Part shown: positions 43,411 through 52,600 of the stretch, one piece after another
Layout of the letters: each line of letters starts with the position of its first letter
Position numbering within the stretch: the stretch's first letter is position 1
Assembly (NCBI GenBank): GCA_024233085.1
Contig: JACKQC010000021.1
Location: 1 to 64,000, forward strand
Origin: Akkermansiaceae bacterium
GTDB lineage: Bacteria > Verrucomicrobiota > Verrucomicrobiia > Verrucomicrobiales > DEV007
Direction: 5' to 3'
Length of the DNA: 64,000 bases
Program-made: the position numbers and the translations under genes
Notes under the pieces: model-generated
The model's input: only the letters and a program-made list of their open reading frames with translations
What the model was told of the DNA's origin: nothing
Database searches by the model: none

Positions 43411-44298
43411 ATGAAAATTTCGAAAACAGGCGCGCGGATGGGCACGTTTGGCGCGGTGATGTTGGCCGCAACAGGTCTGGCGATGGCTCAGACCGAGACC
43501 GCCGCTCCCGCAAAGCCGCCGCCGCCCTCGCCGGAGGAACTCGCGTGGATGAAGGAACTCACGCTTCTCGCCCCGGGGGGGCACAAGGAACTGAGGCCGG
43601 TCGAGATCAAGTATCGCCTGAGCTGGAACAACGTCCTCAACGCCGGCGAACTGGATGTGGCCATGAAACGAGAGCCTGTCGAGTCGGTCGGAATCTGCCT
43701 CGTGGGCACGGCGGACGCCCGCAGCTCCGGTCTCGCGCGGGCGCTCTGGTCCTACGACGCCGAGGCGAAGGCCACCGTGCTGCCCGGGACCCTGGAGCCG
43801 AAATTTTTCGAACTCGCCGAGACCGAGCGGGGAAAGAAATTTGCCTATCAACTCGACTTTCAGCCCCGCGCGGTGTCGAGCCGCACCACGGAGTTCCCAA
43901 AAAAAGCGAGCGAAGATCCCAAGGTCAGCGAGAAGACCTACCGGTATCAGGCCGTTAAGGATATCCTCTCCACTGTGCTCTACGTGAGGAGCTTCGAACT
44001 GACGGAGGGAGAGACGATCAAGACCCTCGTTTCTCCGTTTAACCGCCCCTACTACGTCGCCCTCGAGTGCCAGGGGCGGGAGGAACGCAAGATCAAAGGC
44101 GAGAAGCACGACGCCATCCGACTCGGGGTGGGCATTCGGAAGGTGAACGGGAACAAAACGCTCCAGGACTACGACAAGATGAAAGCCGCCACGATCTGGC
44201 TTTCCGACGATGAGTTCCGGCTGCCGCTGGAGGTTCACGCGGATATTTTCGTCGGCTTCATTTCCGCCCGGATGCTGGAACGGGCGTGGCTGGAGTGA
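43411..44298 (+). CDS. Secreted DUF3108-like protein
   Basis: 295 residues with a signal peptide (GTFGAVMLAATGLAMA) and a Pro-rich linker. The mature part looks like DUF3108: LRPVEIKYRLSWNNVLNAGELDV at the front, ALWSYDAEAKA, then the paired strands ending in MLERAWLE. DUF3108 proteins are periplasmic with a lipocalin-like barrel; their role is unknown. The start ATG at 43411 lies 59 nt after the PAP2 stop, so a two-gene operon is likely. The gene ends just before a heptad repeat tract, and the next gene is convergent. Confidence 0.7.
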   Translation: MKISKTGARMGTFGAVMLAATGLAMAQTETAAPAKPPPPSPEELAWMKELTLLAPGGHKELRPVEIKYRLSWNNVLNAGELDVAMKREPVESVGICLVGTADARSSGLARALWSYDAEAKATVLPGTLEPKFFELAETERGKKFAYQLDFQPRAVSSRTTEFPKKASEDPKVSEKTYRYQAVKDILSTVLYVRSFELTEGETIKTLVSPFNRPYYVALECQGREERKIKGEKHDAIRLGVGIRKVNGNKTLQDYDKMKAATIWLSDDEFRLPLEVHADIFVGFISARMLERAWLE

Positions 44299-44311
44299 GG
44301 GGGGGAGATTT

Positions 44312-44370
44312 CAGTTTTCAGTTTTCAGTTTTCAGTTTTCAGACTCCAGACTCCAGACTCCAGACTCCAG
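44312..44370. repeat. Second heptanucleotide repeat tract
   Basis: CAGTTTT repeats four times (44312-44339) and then ACTCCAG four times (44343-44370), in the 96-nt gap between two convergent genes. The CAGTTTT heptad is the same as at 24124-24158. Confidence 0.95.
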
Positions 44371-44394
44371 AAAACTAAAATCACTGAATGCCGA

Positions 44395-45699
44395 TCACCG
44401 ATAAGCCTTCGCCACCTCCTCGCCGAGGGTGGCGATGCCTCGGCGCACGATGTCTTCGCTCTGGGTGTAGCTGAGGCGGATGCACTCGCGACTGTGGGGC
44501 CAGTCGGCGGTGTCGAGGCCGAAGAAAAAATACTCGCCGGGAATCACCAGCGTCTTGCGCGCCTTGAGGCGGCGATAGAGTTCGCGCGTCGGGATGGGGA
44601 GGTTTTCGAACCAGATCCAGAGGAAGAAGGCGCCTTCGCCGCGGTGAACGCGCCAGGGCGCGCCGGCGGGCAGATGTTCGTGGAGCAGGGTCTTGGCGAA
44701 TTCGGATTTCGCGCGATAAAAGGGCCGCACCACGTCGCGGCTCAGGCGCAGAATCTCGCCGCTCTCCATCAGCGGGGTGGTGAGAGCCTGGCCGACATTG
44801 TTGTTTGCGAGGCTGGCGATGGCGTTGATGGCCGACAGCTCGCGGATGATGTCCTCGCGGGCGACGACAATGCCGGTGCGCGTGCCGGGAAGGCCGAGCT
44901 TGCTGAGGCTCAGGGTTAGGATGATGTGATCGTCCCAGACGGGCGTGACTTCCTCGAAAATCACGCCGGGAAAGGGCACTCCGTAGGCGTTGTCGATGAG
45001 CAGGGGGATTCCCCGCTCGCGCGCCACGGCGCTCAGGCGGGCAATTTCGGCGTCGGGGAGCACGTTGCTGCTCGGGTTGGTCGGGCGCGACACGGCGATG
45101 GCCGCGATGTCGTCTCCGGGGGCGAGGTTTTCGAAGTCGACGTGGTATTTGAACTCCCGGTCGCCGATCCGCTCGATGGCGGGGCGCCGGGCGCTGAAAA
45201 GATCGCGGCCGACGCCCTGGTCGGCATAACCGATATACTCGGGCACCAACGGAAGCAGGACGCGGCGGTGGGAACCGTCGGCGAAATCCCCCGCAAAGCG
45301 GTTCATGAGGCAGAAAAAGGCGGTCTGCCCGCCATTGGTGACGGCAATGTTTTCCGGCCCGAGGGGCCAGCCGAATTCGCGGCGCAGCAGTCCGGCCACG
45401 GCCGTGCGGAATCGGGGATTGCCGGCGGGCTGGTCGTAGTCGGCCAGCATGGCGTCGAAGGCGGGCGTGTCGGCGAGCAGTTCGGCCATGCGCCCTCGCC
45501 ACAGGGCCTGCATTTCGGGGATGTGACCGGGATTCCCGCCGCCCATCATCAGCATTTCCCCGCGACCCGTGGTCATGGCCTCGCCGAGGTCATCCATCAG
45601 TTCGAGGATGCCGCTGTGCCGGGTGAGGCTCTCGGCAAAAACGGACTTCGGCCACTCGGGAGGCGATACCGGGGAAGCGATGGGGGGAAAATCGGACAC
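44395..45699 (-). CDS. avtA: Valine-pyruvate aminotransferase-like (AvtA) enzyme
   Basis: About 434 residues from the GTG at 45697-45699; TTG at 45733-45735 is an alternative. The class I/II aminotransferase (PLP, fold I) is clear, and the AvtA start motif LTRHSGILELMDDLGEAM and MLMMGGGNP are seen in the first 80 residues. The PLP lysine is in LSLSKLGLPGTRTG, and the R-anchor region is in HSRECIRLSYTQ. AvtA makes alanine and 2-oxoisovalerate from valine and pyruvate; other transaminase roles are possible. It is convergent with the DUF3108 gene across the heptad tract. The symbol is by similarity of motif order only. Confidence 0.75.
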   Translation of the reverse strand: MSDFPPIASPVSPPEWPKSVFAESLTRHSGILELMDDLGEAMTTGRGEMLMMGGGNPGHIPEMQALWRGRMAELLADTPAFDAMLADYDQPAGNPRFRTAVAGLLRREFGWPLGPENIAVTNGGQTAFFCLMNRFAGDFADGSHRRVLLPLVPEYIGYADQGVGRDLFSARRPAIERIGDREFKYHVDFENLAPGDDIAAIAVSRPTNPSSNVLPDAEIARLSAVARERGIPLLIDNAYGVPFPGVIFEEVTPVWDDHIILTLSLSKLGLPGTRTGIVVAREDIIRELSAINAIASLANNNVGQALTTPLMESGEILRLSRDVVRPFYRAKSEFAKTLLHEHLPAGAPWRVHRGEGAFFLWIWFENLPIPTRELYRRLKARKTLVIPGEYFFFGLDTADWPHSRECIRLSYTQSEDIVRRGIATLGEEVAKAYR

Positions 45700-45768
45700 G
45701 CCGACACCATTCGGGCTCGCGAAGCGGGCGGGCAAGCGGCTTTGCCGACGCGGACCGGACCGGACCGC

Positions 45769-46656
45769 TCAGCGATCGATCACCTGGAAACCGTCGTTTC
45801 GCAGAACGATTTCGCCTTCCGCCGTCAGCGGGGTGATGAGGTTCGGCCCGATCTTCAGGCTCGGCGGACCGCCGGAGAGGGTCAGGAGGCCGCCCTCGGC
45901 CCGGTAGGTGACAACGCGGGCGGAGGCGATCTCGAGGGCGCCGCCGGCGGCATGGCGATTGACCTCGATGGCTCTGCCGCGGGCGACAAAGGTGTCGATG
46001 CGGTCGTCGCCGACGGTTCCCGCTTCGAATTCGATGCGGTCGGCTTTCAGGACGAAATCCGGGTGTTTCACGATCACGCCGCCTTCATAGACGAGCCGGT
46101 CATTCTCGGGACTGCGGAAAATGGAGTCGGCCGTCACGGAGAACTCGGCGAGCAACTCGCCGGTGACGGAGTCGGGATTCCCGTTGACGAACGCGGCATC
46201 GGGGGCGCCGGGCGCGACGCCGGTGATGACCGGGGCCTCCGGCCCTTGGGCGATGGCGCCCGCCACGGCGGAGCGTTTTGCCGACGAACGATGGGAGGGG
46301 GAAAGGCCCGGGTCTTCCGTATCGGCGGGCAGGACCCGGAGTTGGAAGACGGTTTCGACGCGGGCCGCGGCGCCGTCTTCGCGGTGCAAGGCGGGGCCCT
46401 TCGCGAGAACCAGCCACAGGAGGCCGAGTGAGATCATGACGGCGGCGGCGGCCTTCATCCAGTCCGCGGCGCCGAAACGGGCTTTTGCCGGCAGGGGGCG
46501 GCGAAGGGGCTCGGGTTTGTCGACGGTGAGCGCGCGGACGGAGGCGATGAGGCCCTCGTCGTCGCAGGAGCCGAGGCGCGCGTGCTCGCGCAGCAGCGCG
46601 TCGAGCAGCGATTCGTCTTGGCTCTGGGGATGATCGGGTCCGTTGTCGGAGTTCAT
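45769..46656 (-). CDS. Putative anti-sigma factor with LptA/OstA-like periplasmic domain
   Basis: 295 residues from the ATG at 46654-46656. Residues 1-65 are cytoplasmic and include LLDALLREHARLGSCDDEGL, a short helical stretch as in PVC anti-sigma proteins. One membrane segment follows (AAAAVMISLGLLWLVLA). The outer part from about 150 reads like LptA/OstA: TADSIFRSPENDRLVYEGGV, VLKADRIEFE and IEVNRHAAGG, then repeated strands. An ECF sigma gene ends 26 nt upstream on the same strand. I infer that it senses an envelope state through the LptA-like part and holds the sigma factor inside. No homology search was possible. Confidence 0.6.
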   Translation of the reverse strand: MNSDNGPDHPQSQDESLLDALLREHARLGSCDDEGLIASVRALTVDKPEPLRRPLPAKARFGAADWMKAAAAVMISLGLLWLVLAKGPALHREDGAAARVETVFQLRVLPADTEDPGLSPSHRSSAKRSAVAGAIAQGPEAPVITGVAPGAPDAAFVNGNPDSVTGELLAEFSVTADSIFRSPENDRLVYEGGVIVKHPDFVLKADRIEFEAGTVGDDRIDTFVARGRAIEVNRHAAGGALEIASARVVTYRAEGGLLTLSGGPPSLKIGPNLITPLTAEGEIVLRNDGFQVIDR

Positions 46657-46682
46657 GGCGCTCGGGGGGGAGTCGGGTTCCG

Positions 46683-47270
46683 TCAAAAGATTGCGGAGTC
46701 GCCGGGGCTTTGTGACTGGGTTTCCATTTTTCGCTCCACGCATTCGCGGAGCATGTCGCGGGCGCGCTGGAGGCGTTTGCGCACGGCGGCGGGGGCGATG
46801 CCGAGGGAGGCGGCGGCTTCGTCGCCGGTTTCCCCGCGATAGTAGCAAGCGTGGACGGCGGCGCGGAGATGCTCGGGCAGGCGCTCCTGGCATTGTTCCA
46901 GGGCGTCGAAGACGGTGGCGTTCCGGACGGCTCTTCCGGCCTGCCACAGAGAAACGGCGGCATCCATTTCGGCCAGGGCGTTTTCGGGCAGCTCATGGCG
47001 GCGGTTCCGGCGCAGCCACTCGCGCCATTTGTTCCGCAAAATCCCGCGCATCCAGGCGGCAAAGTCCCGGGTGACGTCGAAGGTGTCGATCTTCTCGTGG
47101 GCGAGGACGAAGGCATCCTGCACGATTTCCCGCGCCGTGTTGACATCGTGCGTCAGCGCCCGGGCATAGACGAGCAATTCGCGGTGGTGTGTCCGCACCA
47201 ATTCGTCGAAGCCGGCCGGATCTCGCGGATTGGGCTCGTTCTCGCCGTCGGGCATGCGTTCGGGATTCAT
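46683..47270 (-). CDS. ECF RNA polymerase sigma factor, Rhodopirellula/Verrucomicrobium type
   Basis: 195 residues. Region 2: VRTHHRELLVYARALTHDVNTA through IVQDAFVLAHEK and WMRGILRNKWREWLRRNR. Region 4: CQERLPEHLRAAVHACYYRGETGDEAAASLGIAPAAVRKRLQRARDML, with the helix-turn-helix at the end. The length and region 2 wording fit the ECF group abundant in Verrucomicrobia and Planctomycetes. It is cytoplasmic and would redirect RNA polymerase when released by its membrane partner, encoded next. Alternative starts at 47270 (ATG) and 47255 (ATG) differ by five residues. Its own promoter probably lies in the 92-nt gap upstream. Confidence 0.85.
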   Translation of the reverse strand: MNPERMPDGENEPNPRDPAGFDELVRTHHRELLVYARALTHDVNTAREIVQDAFVLAHEKIDTFDVTRDFAAWMRGILRNKWREWLRRNRRHELPENALAEMDAAVSLWQAGRAVRNATVFDALEQCQERLPEHLRAAVHACYYRGETGDEAAASLGIAPAAVRKRLQRARDMLRECVERKMETQSQSPGDSAIF

Positions 47271-47362
47271 CGGCGCCTTTCCCGGTTATTGACTGACAGC
47301 CGCTCCCGTTGTGACGGCCTTTTCAGGGGTGACGCCGCGACGGCGGCGGGCGGGCGGGCGGC

Positions 47363-47938
47363 TCAGGCCTCCGTCTTTTCCACGAAGGTGGCGGAACGGA
47401 ATCGCCCGATGCGGAAGGGCTCGTCGGGGCGAAAACCCATGCGACGCCGGATGGCGGCGAGCTGTTTATCCACGGTGTTGAGGCCTTTCTCGCCGGGCAG
47501 CATCAGTCCCTGACGGCCCGTTTTGCGGGCGGTGAGCACGACGCCGTAAATCTCCGGGTCCAACTCGATGATCGAGCCGACCTCCTCGGGAGGGGTGATA
47601 ACCGTGACTTCGATGCGGATTTTCTTCAATTCCGTCTTCTTCAGCGGAGGATGCTGAACGTCGTTCCGGGCCGCCTCCATGACCTGGGCCCGGGTTTCCT
47701 CGATCAGGTTTTCCGCCTCGGGTTTGACGATGCCGGCTTGACCGCGCAGTTCGCCGTCCAGGGTTCGAAGCGTGACAATGACTCCGTGTTTTTCCGAGAG
47801 GAACTCGCTCGTCTCCGCCTCGGGACGCTTCTTTTTTGTCAGCTCGCTGGTCAGATGCTCGCGGGCGATCCGGGGCAGGAGTTCGCCACTGTTGTCACCA
47901 ACAATGGGCTCGATCGCACGGGATTTCTTCGATGCCAT
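47363..47938 (-). CDS. AMMECR1 domain protein
   Basis: 191 residues, mainly one AMMECR1 domain: VIVTLRTLDGELRGQAG near residue 52, ARNDVQHPPL, EVTVITPPEEVGS, and YGVVLTARKTGRQGLMLPG. The LRGxxG motif is the family signature, with Gln in place of the usual Cys. AMMECR1 proteins are widespread and have no agreed biochemical role; a partnership with MEMO1-like proteins or radical-SAM proteins is common, but none is encoded nearby. Isolated between the sigma gene and the class III aminotransferase gene on the same strand. Confidence 0.8.
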   Translation of the reverse strand: MASKKSRAIEPIVGDNSGELLPRIAREHLTSELTKKKRPEAETSEFLSEKHGVIVTLRTLDGELRGQAGIVKPEAENLIEETRAQVMEAARNDVQHPPLKKTELKKIRIEVTVITPPEEVGSIIELDPEIYGVVLTARKTGRQGLMLPGEKGLNTVDKQLAAIRRRMGFRPDEPFRIGRFRSATFVEKTEA

Positions 47939-48081
47939 AACCTCAAAAGTTCAAGGATGAGACTAGCACACGGAGCCGGGATTGTGATGCGTTTTTTTGA
48001 GAAATTGTCCCGATGGGGCGGAACCGGAGAGTGAGACGATTCGGCGCCTCTTCGGGATTTCGGGAAAGAACCGGAAAAGGT

Positions 48082-49458
48082 TCATCCGCAAACGGCGTCA
48101 AACGCCTCCTCGAGCACGTCGAGCCCCTCGGTGAGCTGGGACTCGTCGATGCACAGGGGCGGGCAGAGTTTCACGGTGCCGCCGCCGGTGCCGACCGGAC
48201 CGAAGAGCATCAGGCCGCGCTCGACGGCGTGTTTGACGATGGCGAAGGCGGTGTCGTGATCGGGATCGAGGCTGCCGGCTTCGGGAACCATCTGCACGGC
48301 GCCGACCAGTCCGATGGCGGCGGCTCGACCCACCCGGGCCGGGTATTTCTTCTCGAAGTGCGCCATGCGGGCGGCGAGGACCCGCTCGAGGCGGGCGGCG
48401 TTGTCGATGAGGCCCCCCTCGACGATGGCCTTGATATTCGCCAGCGCGGCGGCACAACACACGGGATTTCCGGTGTGGGTGGAGGTCATCGACCCGGGCG
48501 GGAAATGATCCATCCAGTCCGAGTGCCCGATCACGGCACTGAGCGGGAGGCCGGAGCTGATGCCCTTGCCGCAGACGATCATGTCGGCCCGGACCTCGTA
48601 GTGCTCGAATCCCCACATTTTTCCGCAGCGGCCAAAACCGGCCTGCACTTCGTCAAAAACGAGAAGCGCCTCGTTCTGGTCGCAGAATTCGCGGAGGCGG
48701 CGCATGTAGTCGAGCGGCAGCAGCAGGGCGGTGCCACCCTGGTAGGTTTCGAGGCAGACGCCGGCGATCCGGGAGGGTTCCACGCCGCGGTCGGCGAGGG
48801 CCTTGAGAAACCCGTCGAAGCTGGTGTCCCGGCCACGAAAACCGTCGGGAATGGGGGCGTTGACCATGCAGGGGTCGTGATGGACGATCCAGTCCTTCAG
48901 CGCGGGGATGCCGCCGGCCATCTGAGCGCCGAGCGTGCGGCCGTGAAAGTCGCCGTGAAAGGTGACGATCACGTCCTTTTCCGGTCCGCCTTTCGGATGG
49001 GCGTGGGCGCGGGCGATCTTGATGGCGCATTCGATCGCCTCGGAGCCCGTGGTGAGGAGGAAAACCTTGTCGAGGTAATCCGGCGCGCAGCGGTCGACGA
49101 GGTAGGCGACGAGATCGGCCCGCTCGCGGTTGGGAAAGCAATAGGTGTGGTGCAGGGGACGCTGGACGACTTCGGCGAGCGCGGCGGCGGCCTCCGGGCG
49201 TCCGTGACCGGCGTTGGTCACCAGCACACCGGAGGAGAAATCGAGCCACTTGTTCCCATGGCGGTCGAACACGTGGACGCCCTCCGCGTGGTCCCACACC
49301 ACCAGCGGCTGTCCGCTCATGGAACGCGGCTCGCAGCGGCGCAGGATCTCGACGATCTCGCGGTCGTCGGGATGCGGGATGGGGGTGCGAATTTCCCGAT
49401 TGGCGGTGGCGACCGGCGCGGGAAGGGTGACGGGTTCGAATTGGAAGGCGTGGCCCAT
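48082..49458 (-). CDS. Class III aminotransferase
   Basis: 458 residues, PLP fold type I. Landmarks: GNKWLDFSSGVLVTNAGHG near residue 72 (the GxxxxDxxxGxxxxxxGH motif), TTGSEAIECAIKIAR, VCLETYQGG, LLVFDEVQAGFGRCGKMW, and the PLP lysine in CGKGISSGLPLSAVIG. The sequence resembles 4-aminobutyrate and related omega-amino acid transaminases, but substrate cannot be assigned from motifs. No pathway partner is beside it. The only ATG before the conserved part is 49456-49458. Confidence 0.85.
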   Translation of the reverse strand: MGHAFQFEPVTLPAPVATANREIRTPIPHPDDREIVEILRRCEPRSMSGQPLVVWDHAEGVHVFDRHGNKWLDFSSGVLVTNAGHGRPEAAAALAEVVQRPLHHTYCFPNRERADLVAYLVDRCAPDYLDKVFLLTTGSEAIECAIKIARAHAHPKGGPEKDVIVTFHGDFHGRTLGAQMAGGIPALKDWIVHHDPCMVNAPIPDGFRGRDTSFDGFLKALADRGVEPSRIAGVCLETYQGGTALLLPLDYMRRLREFCDQNEALLVFDEVQAGFGRCGKMWGFEHYEVRADMIVCGKGISSGLPLSAVIGHSDWMDHFPPGSMTSTHTGNPVCCAAALANIKAIVEGGLIDNAARLERVLAARMAHFEKKYPARVGRAAAIGLVGAVQMVPEAGSLDPDHDTAFAIVKHAVERGLMLFGPVGTGGGTVKLCPPLCIDESQLTEGLDVLEEAFDAVCG

Positions 49459-49577
49459 GTTGGGAGCTGGAGGGTTGGGGACTGGAGATCGGGGTGAACG
49501 GGACTTAAGAGAAGCCGGAAAGTCCCGCCTTCAATGACGAAAATGGGAAATTCGTCCGGTTCCCGCCCGGGGAAGGA

Positions 49578-51017
49578 TCATTCGAACTCGGCCTCGAGAG
49601 CGTCGAGGTATTTCGACACGCGGTCGTCGCGGGCGGGATGACGCTCGCGATCGAATTTTTCGCGCAGTTCGCGGTATTGGCGATAGGTCTGGCTCTTTCC
49701 GGCGGCCCCGGTGGCTTCGTAGTAGTTGAGGTAATCCTCGACCCGCCTGGCGGTGAGGCGGACGCCTTCGCGCGCCTGGTCGATGGATTTCAGCTCGTCG
49801 CGGAGGCCGAACTTCTTTCCGGCGACCAGTTGTTGCACCGCCCGCTGGTAACGCAGAAGCACCGTGCGATAGAGCGGGTGGCAGCGTTGCCCGAGCGAGC
49901 GGAGACGGGCGTCGCATTGCTCGAGGGCGGCTTCGCACCCGTCCCGGCCGAGAAATTCGTCGTAATCGTGCAGGCGACCGGCAAAGGCGCCATCGGGTTT
50001 CAGATGCGGAAGAAATTTGAGAAGGCCTCCCTTCGCCCGGGGCGCGGCGGGGGTGAGCCGGATGGCCAATGCCTCCTCGAGGAGGGTTTCGGTCTGTTCC
50101 ACCGAGAGGAATTCCATGGCCTGCATCTGCCCCATCTGGGCGATCTGGAGCGACCACCACTTTTCCAGGGCGTCGCTGCTTTCGCGCAAGCTCGGAAAGT
50201 TCTGCCGGAGAAGCGGCCCGATGTCGCCGCCCGGGACCGTGGCGAGCTGCGACAGGGTCTGGCGAAAATATTCGGGACCGCGCTCGTCTTGCTGGTCGAG
50301 GAGGGCGGCCACCAGCGCGGCGGCCGAAGCCCCGTAAACCTGGGTCGACACGGGATCGAGCGCGGCCGGATCGGTGGTCAGAATGCGATCGATCGACAGC
50401 ACCTGGCGGCTCTTGACGATGCCGGCGTAGAGATCGGAGGGACGGCCGTCGCGGCGGTATTTCAGATATTGCTCGAAACCGTGGACCAGCCATTCGGGAA
50501 CGGCGATGCGCTCGCCGGGGAAGGCGTCCGGCTCCGCGGCATAGGGCCGCAACATGCGCTCGTAAAGCAGCAGGCGGATCAGCTCTCGCGTGATTTCGTC
50601 GTAGGACATGTCGCCATGCATCCGCACCGCGAGCCGGAGCGAAAAACCCGTCGGCAGCAGCTCGATCGGGTAGGGCAGGGCGGTGCGCTTGTCCTCCGCG
50701 AACTCGTCGACCCCGCCCTTCACCTCGATGGCGATCGGCGTGCTCCACGGCTCGCGGTCGTGCAGCACCGCCCGCAGTCCCTCGTCCACCGAATCGGCGA
50801 AATGCAGAAAGGCGGCGCGCGTCTTGGGATCGGGCGCCTCGACGTGTATCTGCTTGGTCTGGCCCGGAGCGATTGGCGGCGCCGCGCCGTCGGGGGCCGG
50901 CCCCTCAAGCGGGGAGGATTGCCCGGAGACCGGCATCGGCGACGAAACCATCGCGCCCCAGGCGATCGCCACCGCCGGGAAACAGGCTCGCCACGCCGCC
51001 ACTGTGCCAAATCCCAT
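49578..51017 (-). CDS. Secreted peptidase-MA-like protein without metal motif
   Basis: 479 residues from the ATG at 51015-51017, with a signal peptide (FPAVAIAWGAMVSSPMPVSG). After a Pro-rich linker, residues about 60-270 resemble gluzincin-type peptidase MA proteins: MSYDEITRELIRLLLYERML where an HExxH helix would be, and VPEWLVHGFEQYLKYRRD matching the usual PxWLxEGxAxY. The zinc-binding His residues are missing (Glu-Leu-Ile-Arg-Leu in place of HExxH), so it is likely catalytically inactive. The rest is helical. Function unknown. It precedes the class III aminotransferase gene on the same strand. Confidence 0.6.
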   Translation of the reverse strand: MGFGTVAAWRACFPAVAIAWGAMVSSPMPVSGQSSPLEGPAPDGAAPPIAPGQTKQIHVEAPDPKTRAAFLHFADSVDEGLRAVLHDREPWSTPIAIEVKGGVDEFAEDKRTALPYPIELLPTGFSLRLAVRMHGDMSYDEITRELIRLLLYERMLRPYAAEPDAFPGERIAVPEWLVHGFEQYLKYRRDGRPSDLYAGIVKSRQVLSIDRILTTDPAALDPVSTQVYGASAAALVAALLDQQDERGPEYFRQTLSQLATVPGGDIGPLLRQNFPSLRESSDALEKWWSLQIAQMGQMQAMEFLSVEQTETLLEEALAIRLTPAAPRAKGGLLKFLPHLKPDGAFAGRLHDYDEFLGRDGCEAALEQCDARLRSLGQRCHPLYRTVLLRYQRAVQQLVAGKKFGLRDELKSIDQAREGVRLTARRVEDYLNYYEATGAAGKSQTYRQYRELREKFDRERHPARDDRVSKYLDALEAEFE

Positions 51018-51121
51018 TCTCACCGGCGGAGACTATACCCGTGGCCCCCGAGGATTGCCGAGAAAATCCAGCCACCAGGGTCGCCGCGCCATTCCGGGAG
51101 AGATCGGAAAGGCAAACCCTT

Positions 51122-52525
51122 TCAATGAAACCGCATGGAATAGAGATCGGCGTTTTGGAGCGTGAACCGCAGATGAACCGGTTTCCCCGCCTGGGCCGCG
51201 ATCGGCTCGCCGTTGTCCCATTTCACCGTCGCCTTGACCGAATCGCCGGTCAGCGGCTCGGATTTCGCCAGAGTGGCGCCCTTGGGATCGAGCAGTTCCA
51301 CCGACACCGAGCCGCCCTCGCGCGCCGCGTAGTTCAGCGTCAGGTGATTTCCCCGGTAGGCGACCGCCTTGGTCAGCACCTCGCCGGGCTCGCCCGCCGC
51401 CCGGAGCGAGACAAAACCATCGAGCCGGTAGACGAAGCGCCTCACCCGACCGGGCACCGGGCCGTAGTAGGCCTCGGTGGCGTAGACGGAGATTTCGTCC
51501 GGTTTTCCGGGGAGCTGGACCATGCCCCAGGTCATGTAGTTGGAGCGGTTTCCCCGGCGGTCTTCCGGCGCGTCCTCGGGGATGACCGGTTCGTTGTAGC
51601 GAAGGAATTCCACCCCGTCGCGGCTGATCATGAAAATCGGCTCCACCCGCTGGCCCTCGTCCGGCAGGTAACGGGTCGGAAAACCGAGATACACATGCGG
51701 CGCGCGGAAGTAGGGGCGAATCGCGTTGGTGTAGAGATGCTGGGCCGGCGTGCCCTCGGGATAGGTGAGATCGGCCTGGTTTTCCCAGGTCAGGAAGTCC
51801 TTCGACGTCGCCGTGCGAATGGCGCGCACCTTGTTGGTGAAAATCCGCCAGTAGGCCCGGTATTCGCCCCGCGCGCCGTCCCAGAAGGCCAGGTTCTGCG
51901 AGTCGAAAGCGCCGTCCGTGATGATCGGCTCGCTCCGGACCTGGGTCCAGCGGACGCCGTCGGGCGACTTGAAATAGAACAGCCCCTTGCCGACTCCGCC
52001 GCCGCTGCCGATGGCCTTGTAGCGCGCGTCGGCGGCGCAGTCGGGATTGTCGTCCCGAAAAGCCGTGAAATTGTGGCCGCCCGCGCCGTTCCAAACGATG
52101 TTGTTGTCCTTCGAGCCCTCCCATTCGAAAAGGCCGAGCTTCGGCTTCTCGAAGCGCAAACCGTCCGCGCTCTCGGCGTAGCAGGTCGTCTCGCGGTGCA
52201 GCGTTTTGCCGGGGTTATTCGGGTCGTGCCGCCAGCCGCGGTAGATCATCCGGATCCGGTCGCCATCCTGGAAAATGGTGTAGTAGCCCGAGGTGTTGCC
52301 CTCCCAGGACGCGTCGGCGGTCAGCACCACGTCCCGCGGTTCGGGCCGGTGAAGATGAAAAGAAACCCCGTCAGCCTTTTCCTCGATCAAAAAATCGTCC
52401 GCGAACAACTCGAGACGGTCGCCGAGCGCGATCGGTTCGCCGGCGGCGGCGAGAAAGGGTATCGCCAGCAGGGACGGCAGGGCGAGGATTGCCGGAAGGC
52501 GGCGGGGGTGGAAACGGCTGTTCAT
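51122..52525 (-). CDS. Secreted glycoside-hydrolase-like beta-propeller protein
   Basis: 467 residues from the ATG at 52523-52525, with a signal peptide (LPAILALPSLLAIPFLAAAG). The body has blade-like repeats with aromatic-rich strands: GYYTIFQDGDRIRMIYRGW, TTCYAESADGLRFEKPKLGLFE, GLFYFKSPDGVRWTQ, and IFMISRDGVEFLRYNE. This pattern (SxDGxxW at blade turns) is that of GH32/43/33-like five- or six-bladed propellers and PVC hypothetical hydrolases. Catalytic acids are not identifiable by eye. A 41-bp repeat lies just upstream, and the trmD gene lies beyond it. Confidence 0.6.
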   Translation of the reverse strand: MNSRFHPRRLPAILALPSLLAIPFLAAAGEPIALGDRLELFADDFLIEEKADGVSFHLHRPEPRDVVLTADASWEGNTSGYYTIFQDGDRIRMIYRGWRHDPNNPGKTLHRETTCYAESADGLRFEKPKLGLFEWEGSKDNNIVWNGAGGHNFTAFRDDNPDCAADARYKAIGSGGGVGKGLFYFKSPDGVRWTQVRSEPIITDGAFDSQNLAFWDGARGEYRAYWRIFTNKVRAIRTATSKDFLTWENQADLTYPEGTPAQHLYTNAIRPYFRAPHVYLGFPTRYLPDEGQRVEPIFMISRDGVEFLRYNEPVIPEDAPEDRRGNRSNYMTWGMVQLPGKPDEISVYATEAYYGPVPGRVRRFVYRLDGFVSLRAAGEPGEVLTKAVAYRGNHLTLNYAAREGGSVSVELLDPKGATLAKSEPLTGDSVKATVKWDNGEPIAAQAGKPVHLRFTLQNADLYSMRFH

Positions 52526-52600
52526 GAGGGGGATCATAGGCAAAGCGACCGCGGATCGTCAATCCGCGATGGCGGGACACACGCTCCGAGCGCGAAACCG

